DNA from: Acholoe squamosa
Taxonomy: Eukaryota; Annelida; Polychaeta; Phyllodocida; Polynoidae
Length of the DNA stretch: 64,000 bases
Reading direction: 5' to 3'
NCBI GenBank assembly: GCA_949317995.1
Contig: OX439048.1
Span: 31,253,495-31,317,494, forward strand
Shown here one piece after another: positions 43,597 through 55,942 of this stretch; the first letter of the stretch is position 1, and the number at the start of each line of letters is the position of its first letter. A program made the translations under genes and the position numbers. Below the pieces are notes generated by a model. That model saw only the letters and a list, made by a program, of their open reading frames with translations. It searched no databases and had not been told where the DNA came from.

Positions 43597-43598
<2 letters not shown>
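43212..43598 (-). repeat. 5' LTR (right)
   Basis: 387 bp, identical by eye to the left LTR. TATAAATA is at 43426-43433 and AATAAA at 43287-43292. As the 5' LTR it should drive transcription leftward. Confidence 0.95.

Positions 43599-43600
<2 letters not shown>

Positions 43601-43637
<37 letters not shown>
43601..43637. repeat. (AT)n microsatellite, right half of the insertion target
   Basis: 37 bp of alternating AT follow the right LTR and then turn into an A/G-rich stretch. It matches the AT tract at 33178-33234. Confidence 0.9.
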
Positions 43638-43642
<5 letters not shown>

Positions 43643-44189
43643 AAAAGAAAAAAGAAAACACTACTCAGTATGCAGAAAACCCCCTCTCTGAGCGCCACAA
43701 CCGATACCTACTGGGCCAAGGCTGTACGTGCTTGACGTCACAGGTTCTGGTTGGTGAAGGTAGAGCCATTGGACCATGACCTCCGTGCCCAAGCTCAGGT
43801 GAGCAGCTCCCAGCATAGGGGAGCAGCTCAAGTCTATAAATAGAGTTTTGCCTGAACAGTACATTATGATGTGATACTGAAGCTATATGAATGAACCAGA
43901 ACTTGGGGTATAGAAAGGGTGTATAAATCCTATGGTCATAATCGTATGTGCTGGATGTCATACAGTGGTTATGTTCAGGCTAGGCAGTCAAATAGTTTCC
44001 TTGAACTCAGTTAATTTATGTACGTTTCCCAGTTGTTATACTATCTGGTTTAATACTATCATTTGATTCATGTGGAATAGCTGAGGAACAACACCTCTAT
44101 CGGTCAGAATGTCTTGAATGTATTTTCATTAGTGACTGTTTTACTCTAATGCTTGTGTTATAATTTCAATTTCCTTTTTCTCTTTGCAG
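43638..44189. other. non-coding host DNA
   Basis: Two GAGCAGCTC palindromes lie 20 bp apart at 43801 and 43821, with TGACGTCA near 43735. A strong polypyrimidine tract closes the stretch. Confidence 0.5.
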
Positions 44190-44240
44190 GTATGTAACTT
44201 TAACTTGGTTTGACGTTGACCCCTTAGTTTATGCAGACTG
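44190..44240 (+). CDS. 51-nt candidate exon with strong splice sites, possible recursive-splicing exon
   Basis: TTTCCTTTTTCTCTTTGCAG precedes it and a consensus GTAAGT follows it. One base plus 16 codons plus two bases read YVTLTWFDVDPLVYAD with no stop; the other two frames are less convincing. The exon begins GTATGT, so the acceptor is fused to a second 5' splice site, the arrangement of recursive-splicing sites in long introns of flies and vertebrates. It could be a normal micro-exon, a recursive-splicing exon, or both. The gene is unknown. Confidence 0.55.
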
Positions 44241-46045
44241 GTAAGTGAATACCATATCTTCTGTACTTCATGTATTCCTGCTCTAAGATAGGTTGACACA
44301 TTCTATAAATTAGAGAAATCGCCAATGTTGTTAGCTAAAAAACAATCATAGTCGTGACCAATAAACGATCCACCCAACTCTGGGCAAATCCCATAAAGAA
44401 GATTAGTTCACTGGCCAGATTACCCAGCAGGTTACATGGTATCAGTGTCAGTCAGGTAGGGATTACCCTGTGACCTACTGGTAACCAGCCAACAAAGTTA
44501 TACACGCAATGAAAATGATTGAGACCAGTGTGGTAGGGACCATGGCGTTTGATCCTTTCAATAGATTTCACAATTTCGTGTGCAGAATATGCGTTTTGAA
44601 TTCATTTATGTTGATGTAGAAGGTTATTACCCCGAGGAGGTGCATTGAATTTGGTTGGAACATGTCATAACACCCCTGGTATTAGTGCTAGGGTTCAGGG
44701 CAGTATATCTGATTTGTGGAATGATAGCATTGAAAGTGTCAGTGTAAGGAATCTAAGTTTCTACAATGAACCCATGAACAGATTACCGGATGAACCCCTT
44801 AACAGACCATTGTGTTACCATTGGACAACCATCTGTATTGTACTGGAGTAGCTGGTAGTGAGGCTACCCAGTAAGTACTGAATGGAGACTGTGTGTGTTC
44901 GTTAAGGGTGTTGGAGTTTGGTGAGAAGACAGCTTGGGGGCTGGCTCCAAGGAGAGCACCCTGGAGTGGGTAGCCATTCTGGTACCTCCAGGACGTGCTG
45001 ACCATAATAACTCCAGGGTGTTGTCCTAGGCTGAGCAGCAGAGCCGCAAGGATGGCATCAGTCACCCCACTCCTGGATGTGGCAGGCACCAGGGGAGGTT
45101 CCCAAGCCACACAGGAGGTAGGGTAAAAGGGGTATGGGTTGAGAGAAAGGCTCTGTATCTCTGCAGATATTCTACAGTGCCTCCATCAAGGCAATGGATG
45201 GGGAAGGGGATACCAGACTTGGGTGCACAATGCACTGGAGGATGGAGATGTGGGTGTGGCTTTGGGTGGTGAAGGGTGGAGGTGCAAAGCCAAGTGAAGA
45301 GGAAGAAAGGAGGTTTGGTTAGTTTTGGTGAAGGTTGATGAGGTATGCAAATAGAGGAACTTTGTGTGGCAATGGCAGAAGTGAGGTTGGTGACCCCAAC
45401 GAAGGGGTGTATACATGGTGCAGTGCGGCATAGGCAATGTGTGTTATGGGCTGTTGGCATATAGCGGAGGCATATGGGGGTCTGTTCTCCTAGGGTCAGA
45501 GATTAGTCGGCCAGGGGAGGCAGGCCTGTTATTTCTGGGTTCTAGGAGCGTATTGAGATATTGACAGTATATTCATGGAAGTATGGTCACTTGCATTGCC
45601 CGCGACTGGCCATATGGTTATAGGATATAAGGGGGCTGCTGTAGAATCTTATAGCGATAGGTGGTGGAATAGAAAGGGTCTAGAATAGGCCCTCGTTCTT
45701 TGTCGACACCGAGTGGTAGTGCAGGGCGAGATGTTGGTATATGCTATAATAGAGGGCTATCTATATACCTCTACCTATCCATACATATCTATATGTATAC
45801 ATATGGGTTGCACTAACCTGTATATATGAGTAGCAGCGATACTGGGGGCTTTTGTGCTTAAAGCCACTCAGCTTTAAGCAAAGCTAGCACTGGTATGACC
45901 ATTGTAATTGTAACCCTGGAGGGGGATAGGAGGATGGGCGGGAGGAGGCTATGGCAAAGTACTGTCAGCATATACCTTATTGATCCACCACCACCACCAA
46001 CCCACCACCACCATCACCACCACTCTGTCCTACTCGTACGAGCAG
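44241..46045. other. non-coding host DNA
   Basis: Some minus frames (44799-45110, 45062-45460) are open in G-rich sequence but lack splice support or ATG starts with coding character. A (CCA)n-rich tract at 45986-46022 leads into the next acceptor. Confidence 0.45.
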
Positions 46046-46151
46046 CTCTGGTCAGCAGCATTGGCCTTTGACCCCCTGGTCAGACCTCACCACGGTTCTG
46101 ACCTAAAAGCTTCCTTGAAAGCCGTCCACTATGTCATAAACTACACTAAGG
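46046..46151 (+). CDS. candidate exon (35 codons)
   Basis: A CCA/CTGTCC-rich tract ending TACGAGCAG precedes it, and a GTGACT donor follows. The reading is LWSAALAFDPLVRPHHGSDL, then KASLKAVHYVINYTK plus one base. The frame is also open upstream through the CCA tract (HHHHQPTTT), so the exon could start earlier. GAGCAGCTC (46040-46048) spans the proposed acceptor. The protein is not recognised. Confidence 0.4.
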
Positions 46152-48384
46152 GTGACTCTGCCCTCCCAGACAGAGGCCAGCCACTGAATAGGCAGTATGC
46201 TGTTCACAGTGTGATAAAAATATGCACTATTTATGGAGCTAGGGATTTTGGTGTGACATGCAATTTCATTGAAAGTGTATTGATTTTGATATACCCTTGC
46301 CCTCTTTGAATGTAAAAGATTATCTATAGGAATTCTAAATGAAATACAGAGCGAATCAATTATGAACATTAGAATACTGAAGTACTGTTTCTACGTCATA
46401 TGTAATCTCGGTTACCCTCCTCAAATAGAACAGCATGGTTCCAATCAAAACTAAAGCAAGGAAGAATAAATGTAAATCCATACTGCTATTTCTGTGTTCT
46501 TGGAGCAGCATGCCTGTTTGTGTGTGGGAGGAGGTGCAAGGTAGGGTATATAATATACAGGTGCCAGAGGGTAGGCACACAGTTGGCAATGCTTTGAACC
46601 CAGACGCAGCTGTCCTCAAATGTCGTCTGCTTTCTCAGAATACCCGGATGGTGTCGTATATTATTGTCTGCTCGTGTGGAGACATGTGGCTGGTTCCTGA
46701 TGTATTACGTATTCATAATACACTAGAGAACATGATTATATTTGTCTTATATAGCATGTTGTTTGTTATGCTTAGTCATTTTGGAGGTATATATAATCAA
46801 AATGTAGCCCTGCATCATACAAGCTTTAATGTGACCCAATGTTGATAATAAATCTTTCGTGATTGTCATTTAAAGGCCATAGCATGCCAGGATCCAAGTC
46901 TCTTCATGGAATAGTTCTTGTCATCAGCTGATGCTCTAGTTACATGTATAGCATTGTATTAGCCTGTGACTGCAGTAGATCCAAGCGACTTGCCATGAAC
47001 TTTGGCAGATTTATACAAGGCCTATTTTCGTCACTAGAGAAGGCAAACCCCTCTATCGCCCGACATTCTTTGTATCTATAAATACGCATACCACTAAGGA
47101 TCCATAGGGCTGGCCATGCGGTCAGCAACCTAAGCCCCATCACTTATGGCCACATCCATGTAAAGATACAGATTTAGGGACCATGCTTCCAGCCATGTAA
47201 CGGAGACCTCAGGACCCGGATATTGCTGTAGTCACGTGATGCCTGGACACCTTGGCGACGCTGGCGACGCCAAGCGGGAGTGGTGAGAACTGAGGGCAGT
47301 TAGTGGGCGTCTTGCATGGTGCTCTATGTCTATAGACCTGACGCCCTGGGGTGTCTATTGAGTGAGGGAGAGGAGGGGGTACCCTCGCCAGCCACCGTTC
47401 TACTAGGCAGTTGTGCGGCCGATTGGCACTCTTCAAAGATGGCCACACTTCTTAATGTCCAACCCGTTTATGGTAGAGAATGGGGTGGGGGGGGGGGCTC
47501 TGCTGAGGTCTTGTGTCCTCGGGTTCTAAATCCGCACTTGCATGTGCTTTTACTTTCTGAGGGAGTGCATTATTTATAAAATCGAGATTTTATTCAAGAT
47601 TTAAATGTTATGAAGTAATGATTTAATAGAAGGCTATCAATTTATTTCAGCTGTAAGAAAGCAAGATTATGTTGCTTCTTCAAACATAGGAATGAGTCTT
47701 CCGACCAGAAGGTTATGACCTTTACCAAAACACACATTCCATTCAGTCTTAAATCCCAACAAATGTCCATCCCTTAAACTCAAACAGCGGACGATCCAAT
47801 AATGTATTCACAGAATACCCATGGGGCCCTATCCTGGGACAACGTCAGGAGGGCTTAAATATTCAGACACTGTCTGCGAGTGTCTTTCTTTGAGTTGAAC
47901 GCAATTAACGTCCTTGGAAATATCCCACGCGCTTGGCAAATATTTGACTTAACTTTCAAGGAAGAAATAAAATTGTTAAGGGAATTTATAAAGAGGCTGT
48001 CAAAATGGATCAGTGAGAAGTCATATTGATGACTGATCAAAGATCAATATTGGCAATAGTAGCTGTATGTTACTGTCGGAAGGTATTAGCCTAGGTAGAT
48101 AGCATTAGATGTGTATCTTAAATACACAATAGGTAAGGCTCTGGTTGGGAGCTGGAACCTGCACCTTTAGTGGGAACACCCAACTGCCAGTCAGGCCAAC
48201 ACTTTGAATGGGGCATCATTGAATTGGACGGGAAATCCATAAACTAAAACGAGTACAGTTTACCCCCATCAGCCCGGCAATGAGTGGTGCCATCTCTTGG
48301 GAAACCACATCAAATAGGCCTTACCCCCTACAATCACACCCATCCCTCCCTCCGCCCCTTCCCCTCCGCCTTTTCCTCCTCCAG
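46152..48384. other. non-coding host DNA
   Basis: A possible first exon starts AAGATGGCCACACTTCTTAA near 47437 (MATLLNVQPVYG before GTAGAG), but an 11-G run follows and support is weak. The rest shows only chance ORFs. Confidence 0.4.
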
Positions 48385-48466
48385 TGTGCCCTTAGATACG
48401 TACCAGCCTGCTGGTCCCTTACAGCCTCCTGGGTGTTCCCATCTCTTATACTACTTACAGACCTAG
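48385..48466 (+). CDS. candidate exon after a strong acceptor
   Basis: A long C/T tract ending TTTTCCTCCTCCAG is followed by 82 nt and GTAGCC. Two frames are open. One runs to the donor in phase 1 (CALRYVPACWSLTASW). The other reads VPLDTYQPAGPLQPPGCSHL and then meets TAG at the exon edge. The acceptor is good but the coding frame is undecided. Confidence 0.3.
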
Positions 48467-49093
48467 GTAGCCTATCCCCTCCAGTGGTTACAATCTGTTC
48501 TTGCCCACACAGTACAAACCCCAGTCTGTAACACTTTACACAATTTCTATCATACTCCACATATAACTACTTACATCCCTAAGATTCTGGGCTTCCTTGC
48601 AATATGGTGATATTTGACGATGAAATATGCGCTATTTTTCAAAATTGTAATCATTATCATCCATCATTATCTCCATAGATTATCCCATTTACCCCTGAGT
48701 GATTTTCAAGACATCATCACTAACTTTATGCTACCAAACACACTATATCCCCTCTTCCCCCGCCCACACCCTTCCACTAACCACCCAACCTAAAAGTTCA
48801 AAGCCCCCACCAAGCCCACCTCCTTTTCTCCTCGACTATTCTTTAAACCATTTAAGGACCGCATCGTGCTTGAACGCATTTTGCCAAAATCTTGCCATAA
48901 TCATACATGATTGGTGTATTCATGCATCTTGTCGACCTCAAAGAGTAAATAGATAGTCGCAAAGCATCGGCTTAATGCACCATCGCATTGTTGTAAGTAG
49001 ACTTGCCGGTAAAGGAACAATATCCTGGAAGCATCATCTTGTCCTTAATGTGTTAACCCTTTCCTCCCCTTACCCCCACACACTTCACCCCAG

Positions 49094-49213
49094 CGTCTTG
49101 GCGGCCTGTCGGCTTATTTTAGTGCCAGCTGCAAGCTCAAAGACCCGGCGAGGCGTGGCAATCACACTGCTATCTCGTCAAATCTATCATTAATATTGAC
49201 CGATGAGAATTGA
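49094..49213 (+). CDS. candidate terminal exon (39 codons plus stop)
   Basis: A very strong tract (TTTCCTCCCCTTACCCCCACACACTTCACCCCAG) precedes an open frame in phase 0: RLGGLSAYFSASCKLKDPAR followed by RGNHTAISSNLSLILTDEN and TGA. A second frame is open for 32 codons. No close AATAAA is seen. The protein is not recognised. Confidence 0.35.
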   Translation, partial: RLGGLSAYFSASCKLKDPARRGNHTAISSNLSLILTDEN

Positions 49214-50316
49214 TTCTGCCTCTGTGGAGGCCTCCGTCGTCGCCGTCTCAACGGGTTCTATCAGCACGCCTTTGGATCCATCTCATAGCCTTCCTCTTAG
49301 CCACTGGCAGTTTAGAACTTGGACAGCTAGTGTATGGTTGGTCTGTTTGTGGGAAGTCGAGTATACATGATGGTAGAGGCAGCTTGGGGAATGGCATGGT
49401 ACTGTTGTTTGTCCCAATTGTAAAATAACAGCCGGGTTAATTCATACAACTGGGTATACCACCCATGTACATTTTGGACGATAAGTTGACCCTCAATATA
49501 GAAAATATACTCAAGATAGGTATTCACCATAAATCTTTACTGGAACTGAAAGAGCAAGATGTTTATTACTTCAAGGTGGTTAATGAGACTCTGGGAGCCA
49601 ATCCAGATAAGATCAGTAGATAAAGACCAGACCCCTACCCATGCCGTAACCTCTCTACCATACCCACCCACACAAGCTACCCATCCCCACTGCACACTAC
49701 TGTTCATCTCCTCCTATACCAGATATATCATCTCTCCTAACTGATGAAGGTATGAGCAGGAGCATAGATACTTGCTAATACTGTAGGTTATAATGATAAT
49801 TCGTCGGAGTTTTTATAGCAAGGATGGAAGCAATTGATGATGGTATAGGCCCTCTAGTGGAGGTACGACACTGGTAAATAAATCAGGCATTGAGGTCTAT
49901 TGAAGTCGACACAAATATATCATTATTATCAGAGATTTTATTACAACAGTAATTGTACTGCATACATCTTTTTTTATGATCACATTTTCTTTGAATAGGA
50001 AACATTCCCCCAGAATACTGCTATATAAACAGAGGCACAGTATTGGCAGTGTTTCATAGAGAAATGTAAAATGTTGATCAAGTTATAGCCGCACATCATA
50101 TGCAAAGTCTGATAATTATAATTCCTAAGTTCACAGCAGACTTGATGAGCATTTCATTGCTCATCTCATATCAGTGTGTGAGCTTTTATCCTACTGGAAT
50201 CCGTCTGTTACCAAATACCCTAGGCAATGTTACACCGCATACAGCATTGGCTTATATACAGTGATGACTTCCCCACTGAGCAGTTCGCTGAGCTACTCTA
50301 CTCTTGCCTGATCTAG
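49214..50316. other. non-coding host DNA with one unassigned open frame
   Basis: At 49441-49623 a 60-codon frame reads protein-like (LTLNIENILKIGIHHKSLLE, ELKEQDVYYFKVV) but has no suitable acceptor, since a TAA sits between the only AG and the frame. It is left uncalled. Confidence 0.4.
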
Positions 50317-50570
50317 TTCTCTGTACTGCAGAGCTCCTCACTCAGAAGAAGCTCAAGCTATATATAGCCATACCTCTAGATCTAGTCCTTCTAGATGATC
50401 CACTGTGGCTTATGAAAGCCAGAATACAGAGAGACAAAAAGATAAGAATGAATCCAATACCGTTATTTCCTGAGATGCTCCGCCCCCATGGCCATCTTCA
50501 CAAGCCCACAAGTCACAGACAAATACCTGGTGGGAGGCATTGTGTAGGGATCGGTGGCGAGGGTGCCTAA
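50317..50570 (+). CDS. candidate exon or ORF (about 83 codons)
   Basis: A tract CTACTCTACTCTTGCCTGATCTAG precedes an open frame that reads ELLTQKKLKLYIAIPLDLVL, then LDDPLWLMKARIQRDKK, and runs to TAA at 50568. The charged/hydrophobic pattern looks like protein in its first 55 codons. A GTGGGA after about 50529 could be the donor. The sequence upstream holds GAGCAGTTC and GAGCTACTC variants. Confidence 0.35.
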
Positions 50571-52454
50571 TCCTCTGTACTGAATGTAGTCCCAGACTTG
50601 GTATGCTGACTATACAGTCTAATCTGTTCATGACATGTTTACTGACCTTGCTATCTGGGTATACCAGCAGGGAAGGCACAGCCCCAGTCTGATAAGATTT
50701 CATTGTTCCTTTTCTTCCTCATTCATTGAGCCAGCATTGTTGCTACCAGTCCTGTCCCAGCTCTAGAATCTAGACGGTAGACTCTATCCTTGTATGACAT
50801 ACATTGGGGGATGCTGTTTGACCATGACTTCTTGGGAACTGAATTACCCAATTGTACGGTATGGTATCTTTATACTGGCAGTTCAAAGGCATGTCATCCA
50901 TTATCTATGAATTGATGCTTCATGGTGCTATGCAAAGCGCAATACAATGGTTCTCATCGGTATATTCATACATGTATGGCCAGATAATATGAGAATATGT
51001 ATCCTTATCAATGTTCTACATTGCATAATATAACATGGAGTGAATAGCAGTGAATATCTGTACCCAGGGCCCTGGTGCTGAGTCTCAACAGTATCCTGGT
51101 CCCATTTATGTGCATGCATGATTCAGGGATGTTCATGTTGACTCAGGGTGAGCAGCTCACCAGGCAGAGCTCCCCTATATGAGCTGCTCTACCTCACATC
51201 AACATACAGTAACATGACTGCTGCAGCTCCGGTTGGCATACAGTGGGCTCATACTGCCTATGCTCGCTGCTATTGTGTAGGTTATGGAATAATGTATACA
51301 TTTGTATTCACTTCTATCTCTAGTAAGTACAGTGCAATCTAACTGATAATAGCCTCTCTGCATGACTCTAGATACTTTACCACTATATTCATACTTCATA
51401 GACTTATTATATTAATTGATATCGTTTTGTGCATATTATTAGGCCCACACCTGCTGTTGTTATTGCTCATAAATTCCCACCACACGCCTTAATTATCATT
51501 ATCTTCATAACACTATTAAGTCAACACCTGTGGCTATGATTGCTCATAAACGTCCTCCACACTCTCTGGTTTTCAAATTTGTATTGATAGTGATGGTACC
51601 GTGCCAGGCCATTATGACATTACGTAAGTTTAATGAGGCTTTGCATTTTGCATATACATGCCTTAACCTTTATTGTGATACCCACGGATGAAATATGTGT
51701 TCGGATGAAGCTACACACTGATAGCTGCCAAGATGGAATTTGTAATTAAAGTTAACACAGCAGTATGATTAGAATCCATTTACCTCTATAGACATAGACT
51801 CAGCTATAGGTATACATGCATAGGACTCTTTTTTATATCAGAGTGCTTGAGGTAAAGACAGATGGAGTAGAGCATAAATTTATACAGTAAAATAAGGACA
51901 AAATAATCTCCAAATGGATATAACTCATATCCTCCCCAGCACATGTACAGTAAAACGAAGCCTCATCTAAGCTCCTGTATTATTGTCGTCAATATTGAGC
52001 TCAACAGAGCGGCTCCCCAGCCTCCTGAAAAATGGTGTATCACTTCAATTTCTCTCCTTTTTACACTTATTATTTCTCCTGGTTAGCCTCCCCCAGGAAA
52101 CATGGTGTTTTAATGGTCTGTGTGCACCATCATATCTATAATACCACTACTGGAGCACGTTAAGAGCTGTTCAGAGCTGCTCGTAATATGCAGTATGCCT
52201 AGTTGCGAGCTGCTCAGTCATTAGAGCCTCCAGTCTGTGTGTTGACACAGGGCTGGCCAGTCCTATTGAACGCCACCACTGAGATCATATAACATAGTTA
52301 TACATGGTGTCTAGCTGTAGGTCTATTCGAATGGACCCATTGTCTAACAATGCATGTAGTCATTTTTGTATACAATCAAGGTATGTTTTATCCACCTCCC
52401 TTCAAGCTGATATAATGTTGGTAAAAACATGCTACTTGGTTTTGCTTTTTACAG
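50571..52454. other. non-coding host DNA
   Basis: No secure exon. Contains four exact GAGCWGCTC copies in two pairs (51150/51181 and 52174/52207). A 101-codon ATG frame at 52304 overlaps the exon candidate at 52455 and is partly explained by it. Confidence 0.4.
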
Positions 52455-52609
52455 CTTCATATATAGATAAATTCCCCTTCATAGCCATAGCAACATTCAG
52501 CAGGGAATCTAATGTTTCATCAATTTATCATAGTGTACTGACTGCTGCTCCATTTAGATACACCCTCATTCTCATATTATTAGATATGCCTCATGTGTAC
52601 CCGAAGTAG
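52455..52609 (+). CDS. candidate terminal exon (50 codons plus stop)
   Basis: GGTTTTGCTTTTTACAG is a good acceptor. Two bases plus 50 codons follow, containing SYIDKFPFIAIATFSRESNV and ending in TAG at 52607. The same frame continues upstream to an ATG at 52304, so an unspliced ORF is the alternative. Confidence 0.28.
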
Positions 52610-53759
52610 GTCTTCTGTTCGTGCAATTAGGGAGCCAGCCAGTGGTCAGTGGACTTGCTCTAATGGAAGACGTGTGTATGCTGCGGTATATAATCATCTC
52701 GTCAATATCTAGTCATGATAAGTATTTGCCTGAGGTATGCCTTTATTGGCCGCACCAAGGCTGGCTGCTATGTATCCTATGTCTTAACCATACCTGTATG
52801 CTCCTAGTCACATTCTGCACTCTATAGACCTCCTCCTGTGTATTCAGTGTACTCAACCCTTTAGGTGTGGGGTGATGCTGCAATTCTTGATTTCTTGACT
52901 CGTGCAATACCACTGTGTAGCTCCTAGGTGAGCTGCAATAATGCATCATGCCGGTGTTGATGCATGCTTGCAGTACCGGTGAGTCACTGGTTGTTGAATG
53001 CATAATGAGAAGTAACCTGAGTGTCCCGCTCTGATACTTTGTTCAGTAATGCAATATACACAGACCAAACTGTGTCTAAATAAGAACCAAGGAGTTAAGT
53101 ACAGTAACACACAATGCCTCCCCGAAAGGGTTAATTACCTTCCAGGTTAATACTACCTACGCCTACACAACCATGGTTGTAACTAGTGGGGGCAATCAAG
53201 TCAATATCGTGATATATGGGAATATACATGTGAACAAGGGACTACCTTTTGTAATCTTATCAGTGTATAAAAAGCACTGAAAGAGGTAAAAGCTGACTTG
53301 TGGATTTTTAACAGTTGCATGATCCCAGCAATTAAAGAAATCGTCTTATGCAACATGATGTTGAATAAACACAGGGGTAACGTTGTGTGGGGGATGTTGC
53401 CCCACCTCATTAATGTCACCTAAAGAAATGAATAGATACTCCAATTCCTTTGTCGTGATTGATATATCTTACACAGATACCATTAGCCCCCACCAAGTGC
53501 ACGCTTATACCCCACTTATGTCCTCTAGCATCTGCGTTGTCCTTTCCTATTCCACCAACTTGATCCCTAGCTATGCCCCACCCACCCACCCTCCCACGAC
53601 CCCATCCAGTCTGCCTCACTCTCCCAGTCATCTTTGTCTGACCACCTCCCAATCATTGCTAGCTTCTATTCAGCTAGGGCCACATACACTCCCTTTATCC
53701 ACCCTCCCCCCTCCCCCCATAGGCACACTCACAGGTCGTGTCTGACCCTCCCCTACCAG
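52610..53759. other. non-coding host DNA with a fold-back family relative
   Basis: CTCAACCCTTTAGG near 52852, ATAATGCATCATGCCGG near 52937 and CCCGAAAGGGTTAAT near 53121 resemble the ends and centre of the fold-back family, though degenerate. A strong C/T tract ends near 53742. Confidence 0.35.
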
Positions 53760-53889
53760 CACAGTGTACCCGGGGTACAGGGTGTTGCTGGAGATCAATA
53801 ATTCACCAGCTTTGTTGACATTGCATGGGCGTTTGTCATGCCTGTCGCCTTCCCTCCTGGCCTATACCTATCCACCCCCACACAAGTAA
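53760..53889 (+). CDS. candidate exon (42 codons to stop)
   Basis: CTGACCCTCCCCTACCAG precedes one base and 42 codons reading TVYPGYRVLLEINNSPALLT, then LHGRLSCLSPSLLAYTYPPP and TAA. A GTTTGT after about 53828 might be a donor. An earlier acceptor (CCTCCCCCCATAG, 53742) opens a different frame. The protein is not recognised. Confidence 0.3.
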
Positions 53890-55660
53890 CAACCCCCCCC
53901 CCCTGCCTAGCCACCTGCATATATATTTTGATCATTGGTGCTAGCAACAAGTCCAAGATCCATTTTTATCTGATTTGGACCTTTCATTTGGAATTGGCTC
54001 ATTTCTATGAAATATTGATGGTAGAATGAAAGGCAAGCCTTGGGGGTTCCCTCTGGAATATGGCATCTGAATTATCAACCAGGTGCTAAATCTTATAAAC
54101 AGTGTTGCCTTTCCCTCAGATCTTTTCCCCACATTTATTGAAAAATGATCTTTTCATAATGATTAAAATCACATGAATAAACCAAATGCAATCTTCGACT
54201 CTCCTTTGAAATTCTCCCCCAGAATAAGAGCATAAAGCTGTCGCTCGTGTCCATAAATGGAAATCATTGGCCAGAGCAGCAGGCTAAATTGGTGACCAAA
54301 TTGCCTCGGCTTGCTGGTGGGGACGTGCCATCGAATGACAATATCGTAGATGAGCACAGGTTGGGATGGCCTATTTCTTAGCTCCAGTCCAATAGAGACC
54401 AGCAACTTCCCCGAGGGTGCTCAATGGGGACTCTACAGCATGAACAAGACCTCATTTAGAGGCGCTGGAATATCGACAGGTCGGCTCCAAAGGCTATACC
54501 TCCCCATTCTAGGCTTATATTAAAAGTATATGTGGTGTAGGGGATAAGGCTGTCGGTGCATAATTTATCAAAGGTAAGGGCTTGAGTGGTCTAGGATAGC
54601 TCTGGTCGAGATGTTATGGAGATGACGCTAAGTCTGTCTATATAATAGGTTTGGAACTTTATTCATAGACATACATCATGTATGATTATCTATAATCTCC
54701 CTTAGGTATAGTCCGTATGGATCATGGATCATGGCTCTCATACATAGCCAACATTATATACTGTACACTTAAGGAAAATTACTGAAACCCACAGCAATAT
54801 CAGGTGAACGTGAAGGAAAATTATTATCAGGGGATGTGAAAAGGTAAACCCAAATCCATAATGAATACAGAAAGTCAGCACTTATTTATTGTAATGAATG
54901 TGGCTCATCCAACCATAAATATTGGTGCCTGGCAGATATAAGTACCTGTTTGGGCAGTATTGTGGTGATAGGGGCTTGCAGTAATGGCACAAATAGAGTG
55001 ATGATAAGGATGGAAATGATGATGGTCTCACTCATTATCATAGTCGTGTTCTAGGGTGGATGGCGGCTTATGGAAGGTGCTGGTGCTAAATCTCCCATTA
55101 CCATATTGAAGTTATTATGGATGCTGCTACAGGTTTATGTAATGCTAATGGCGTGATGGCTGGTAAATGGGCAGAATGGACGGCAGCTCTATGGCTGTTA
55201 ATTGTGGCTGTATTCTCTGCTTACACATTTTAGTGATTCTAACTGAGTAGTGGTCTTGACCATCAGATGTTCATTGTAGAAATCTAGTACCAATTCACAC
55301 TTAACATCAGTACAATAATGATGAATCTGCTTCTTGCAATGCTGGAACTAGTAGTACTTGCCTCTTTTGTAAATCATATCACCATGGTTACATTATCAGG
55401 TACTATGGTCGTGGTTGACTCTGATGGTGTCAGTGATGACATTACCTATATCATCATCATTACCTGCAGCCTTTATAGTGTTGATGGCGTCAGTAGCAGT
55501 AGCAGTAGCAGCACTACTACCACTACCACCACCCCTGAGGGCCCCAACCGCTCCTGCTCCTACCTATCCCTATGTGTGAGGCCCACCTTGATACCCGGTC
55601 CTGAGCTGCTCGCCCCAATGCTCAGGGTTTAGCAGGAGCAGCTCAGAGCTGCTGGCGGCG
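53890..55660. other. non-coding host DNA
   Basis: An 11-C run is near 53893. A 104-codon ATG frame at 55318-55632 contains AGC/ACC triplet runs (poly-Ser/poly-Thr) and is probably a repeat artefact. Two GAGCWGCTC copies (55603, 55636) precede the next ORF. Confidence 0.4.
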
Positions 55661-55942
55661 ATGGAGAGGCGGCATAGCGGAGGGCGGCTGACAGGGCACA
55701 TTGTAGTACGCTTGTGTGATAGCTGCCCACGCTGCCACCATCAGCAAGGGCCGCCCCCACCGCCCACCACAAGCACCACTAGAGCCACCACCGCCACCAC
55801 CACACGCCCACACGGAAGACAGCAGCACCACGTAGCATCACAGTCCTCCTGCTCATCCCCCTCACTCCTTCCTTCCCCAGTCCCACCCAGGGCACATAGC
55901 CCCTCTCCTAATGTCGGTACACATGCTGTACCACAGTGCTAA
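55661..55942 (+). CDS. hypothetical ORF, 93 aa, good start context
   Basis: GGCGGCGATGG is a favourable animal start context in CpG-containing sequence. The reading begins MERRHSGGRLTGHIVVRLCD, contains a CDSCPRC pair of Cys-x2-Cys, then becomes Pro/Thr/Ser-rich low complexity. It could be a first exon or a chance frame in CCA/GCC-rich DNA. Paired GAGCWGCTC sites lie 17-60 bp upstream. Confidence 0.28.
   Translation: MERRHSGGRLTGHIVVRLCDSCPRCHHQQGPPPPPTTSTTRATTATTTRPHGRQQHHVASQSSCSSPSLLPSPVPPRAHSPSPNVGTHAVPQC

Larger units (their letters stand above)
33235..43598 (-). mobile_element. complete Ty3/Gypsy LTR retrotransposon, recently inserted
   Basis: The element has two 387-bp LTRs with TGT...ACA ends, a PBS next to the right (5') LTR and a polypurine tract next to the left (3') LTR. 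The internal ORFs run on the minus strand: small ORF, gag, protease-RT, RNase H-integrase and an extra ORF. The order PR-RT-RNase H-IN is that of Ty3/Gypsy. The LTRs show no difference by eye, so insertion is young. One in-frame stop in pol probably disables this copy. Both flanks are (AT)n, so a target-site duplication cannot be defined; the two bases CT after the right LTR also occur after the left LTR in the PPT. Confidence 0.95.

Noticed and set aside
49441-49623. 60-codon protein-like frame
   Set aside because: No usable acceptor in frame and no donor; may be an exon, but the boundaries cannot be supported.
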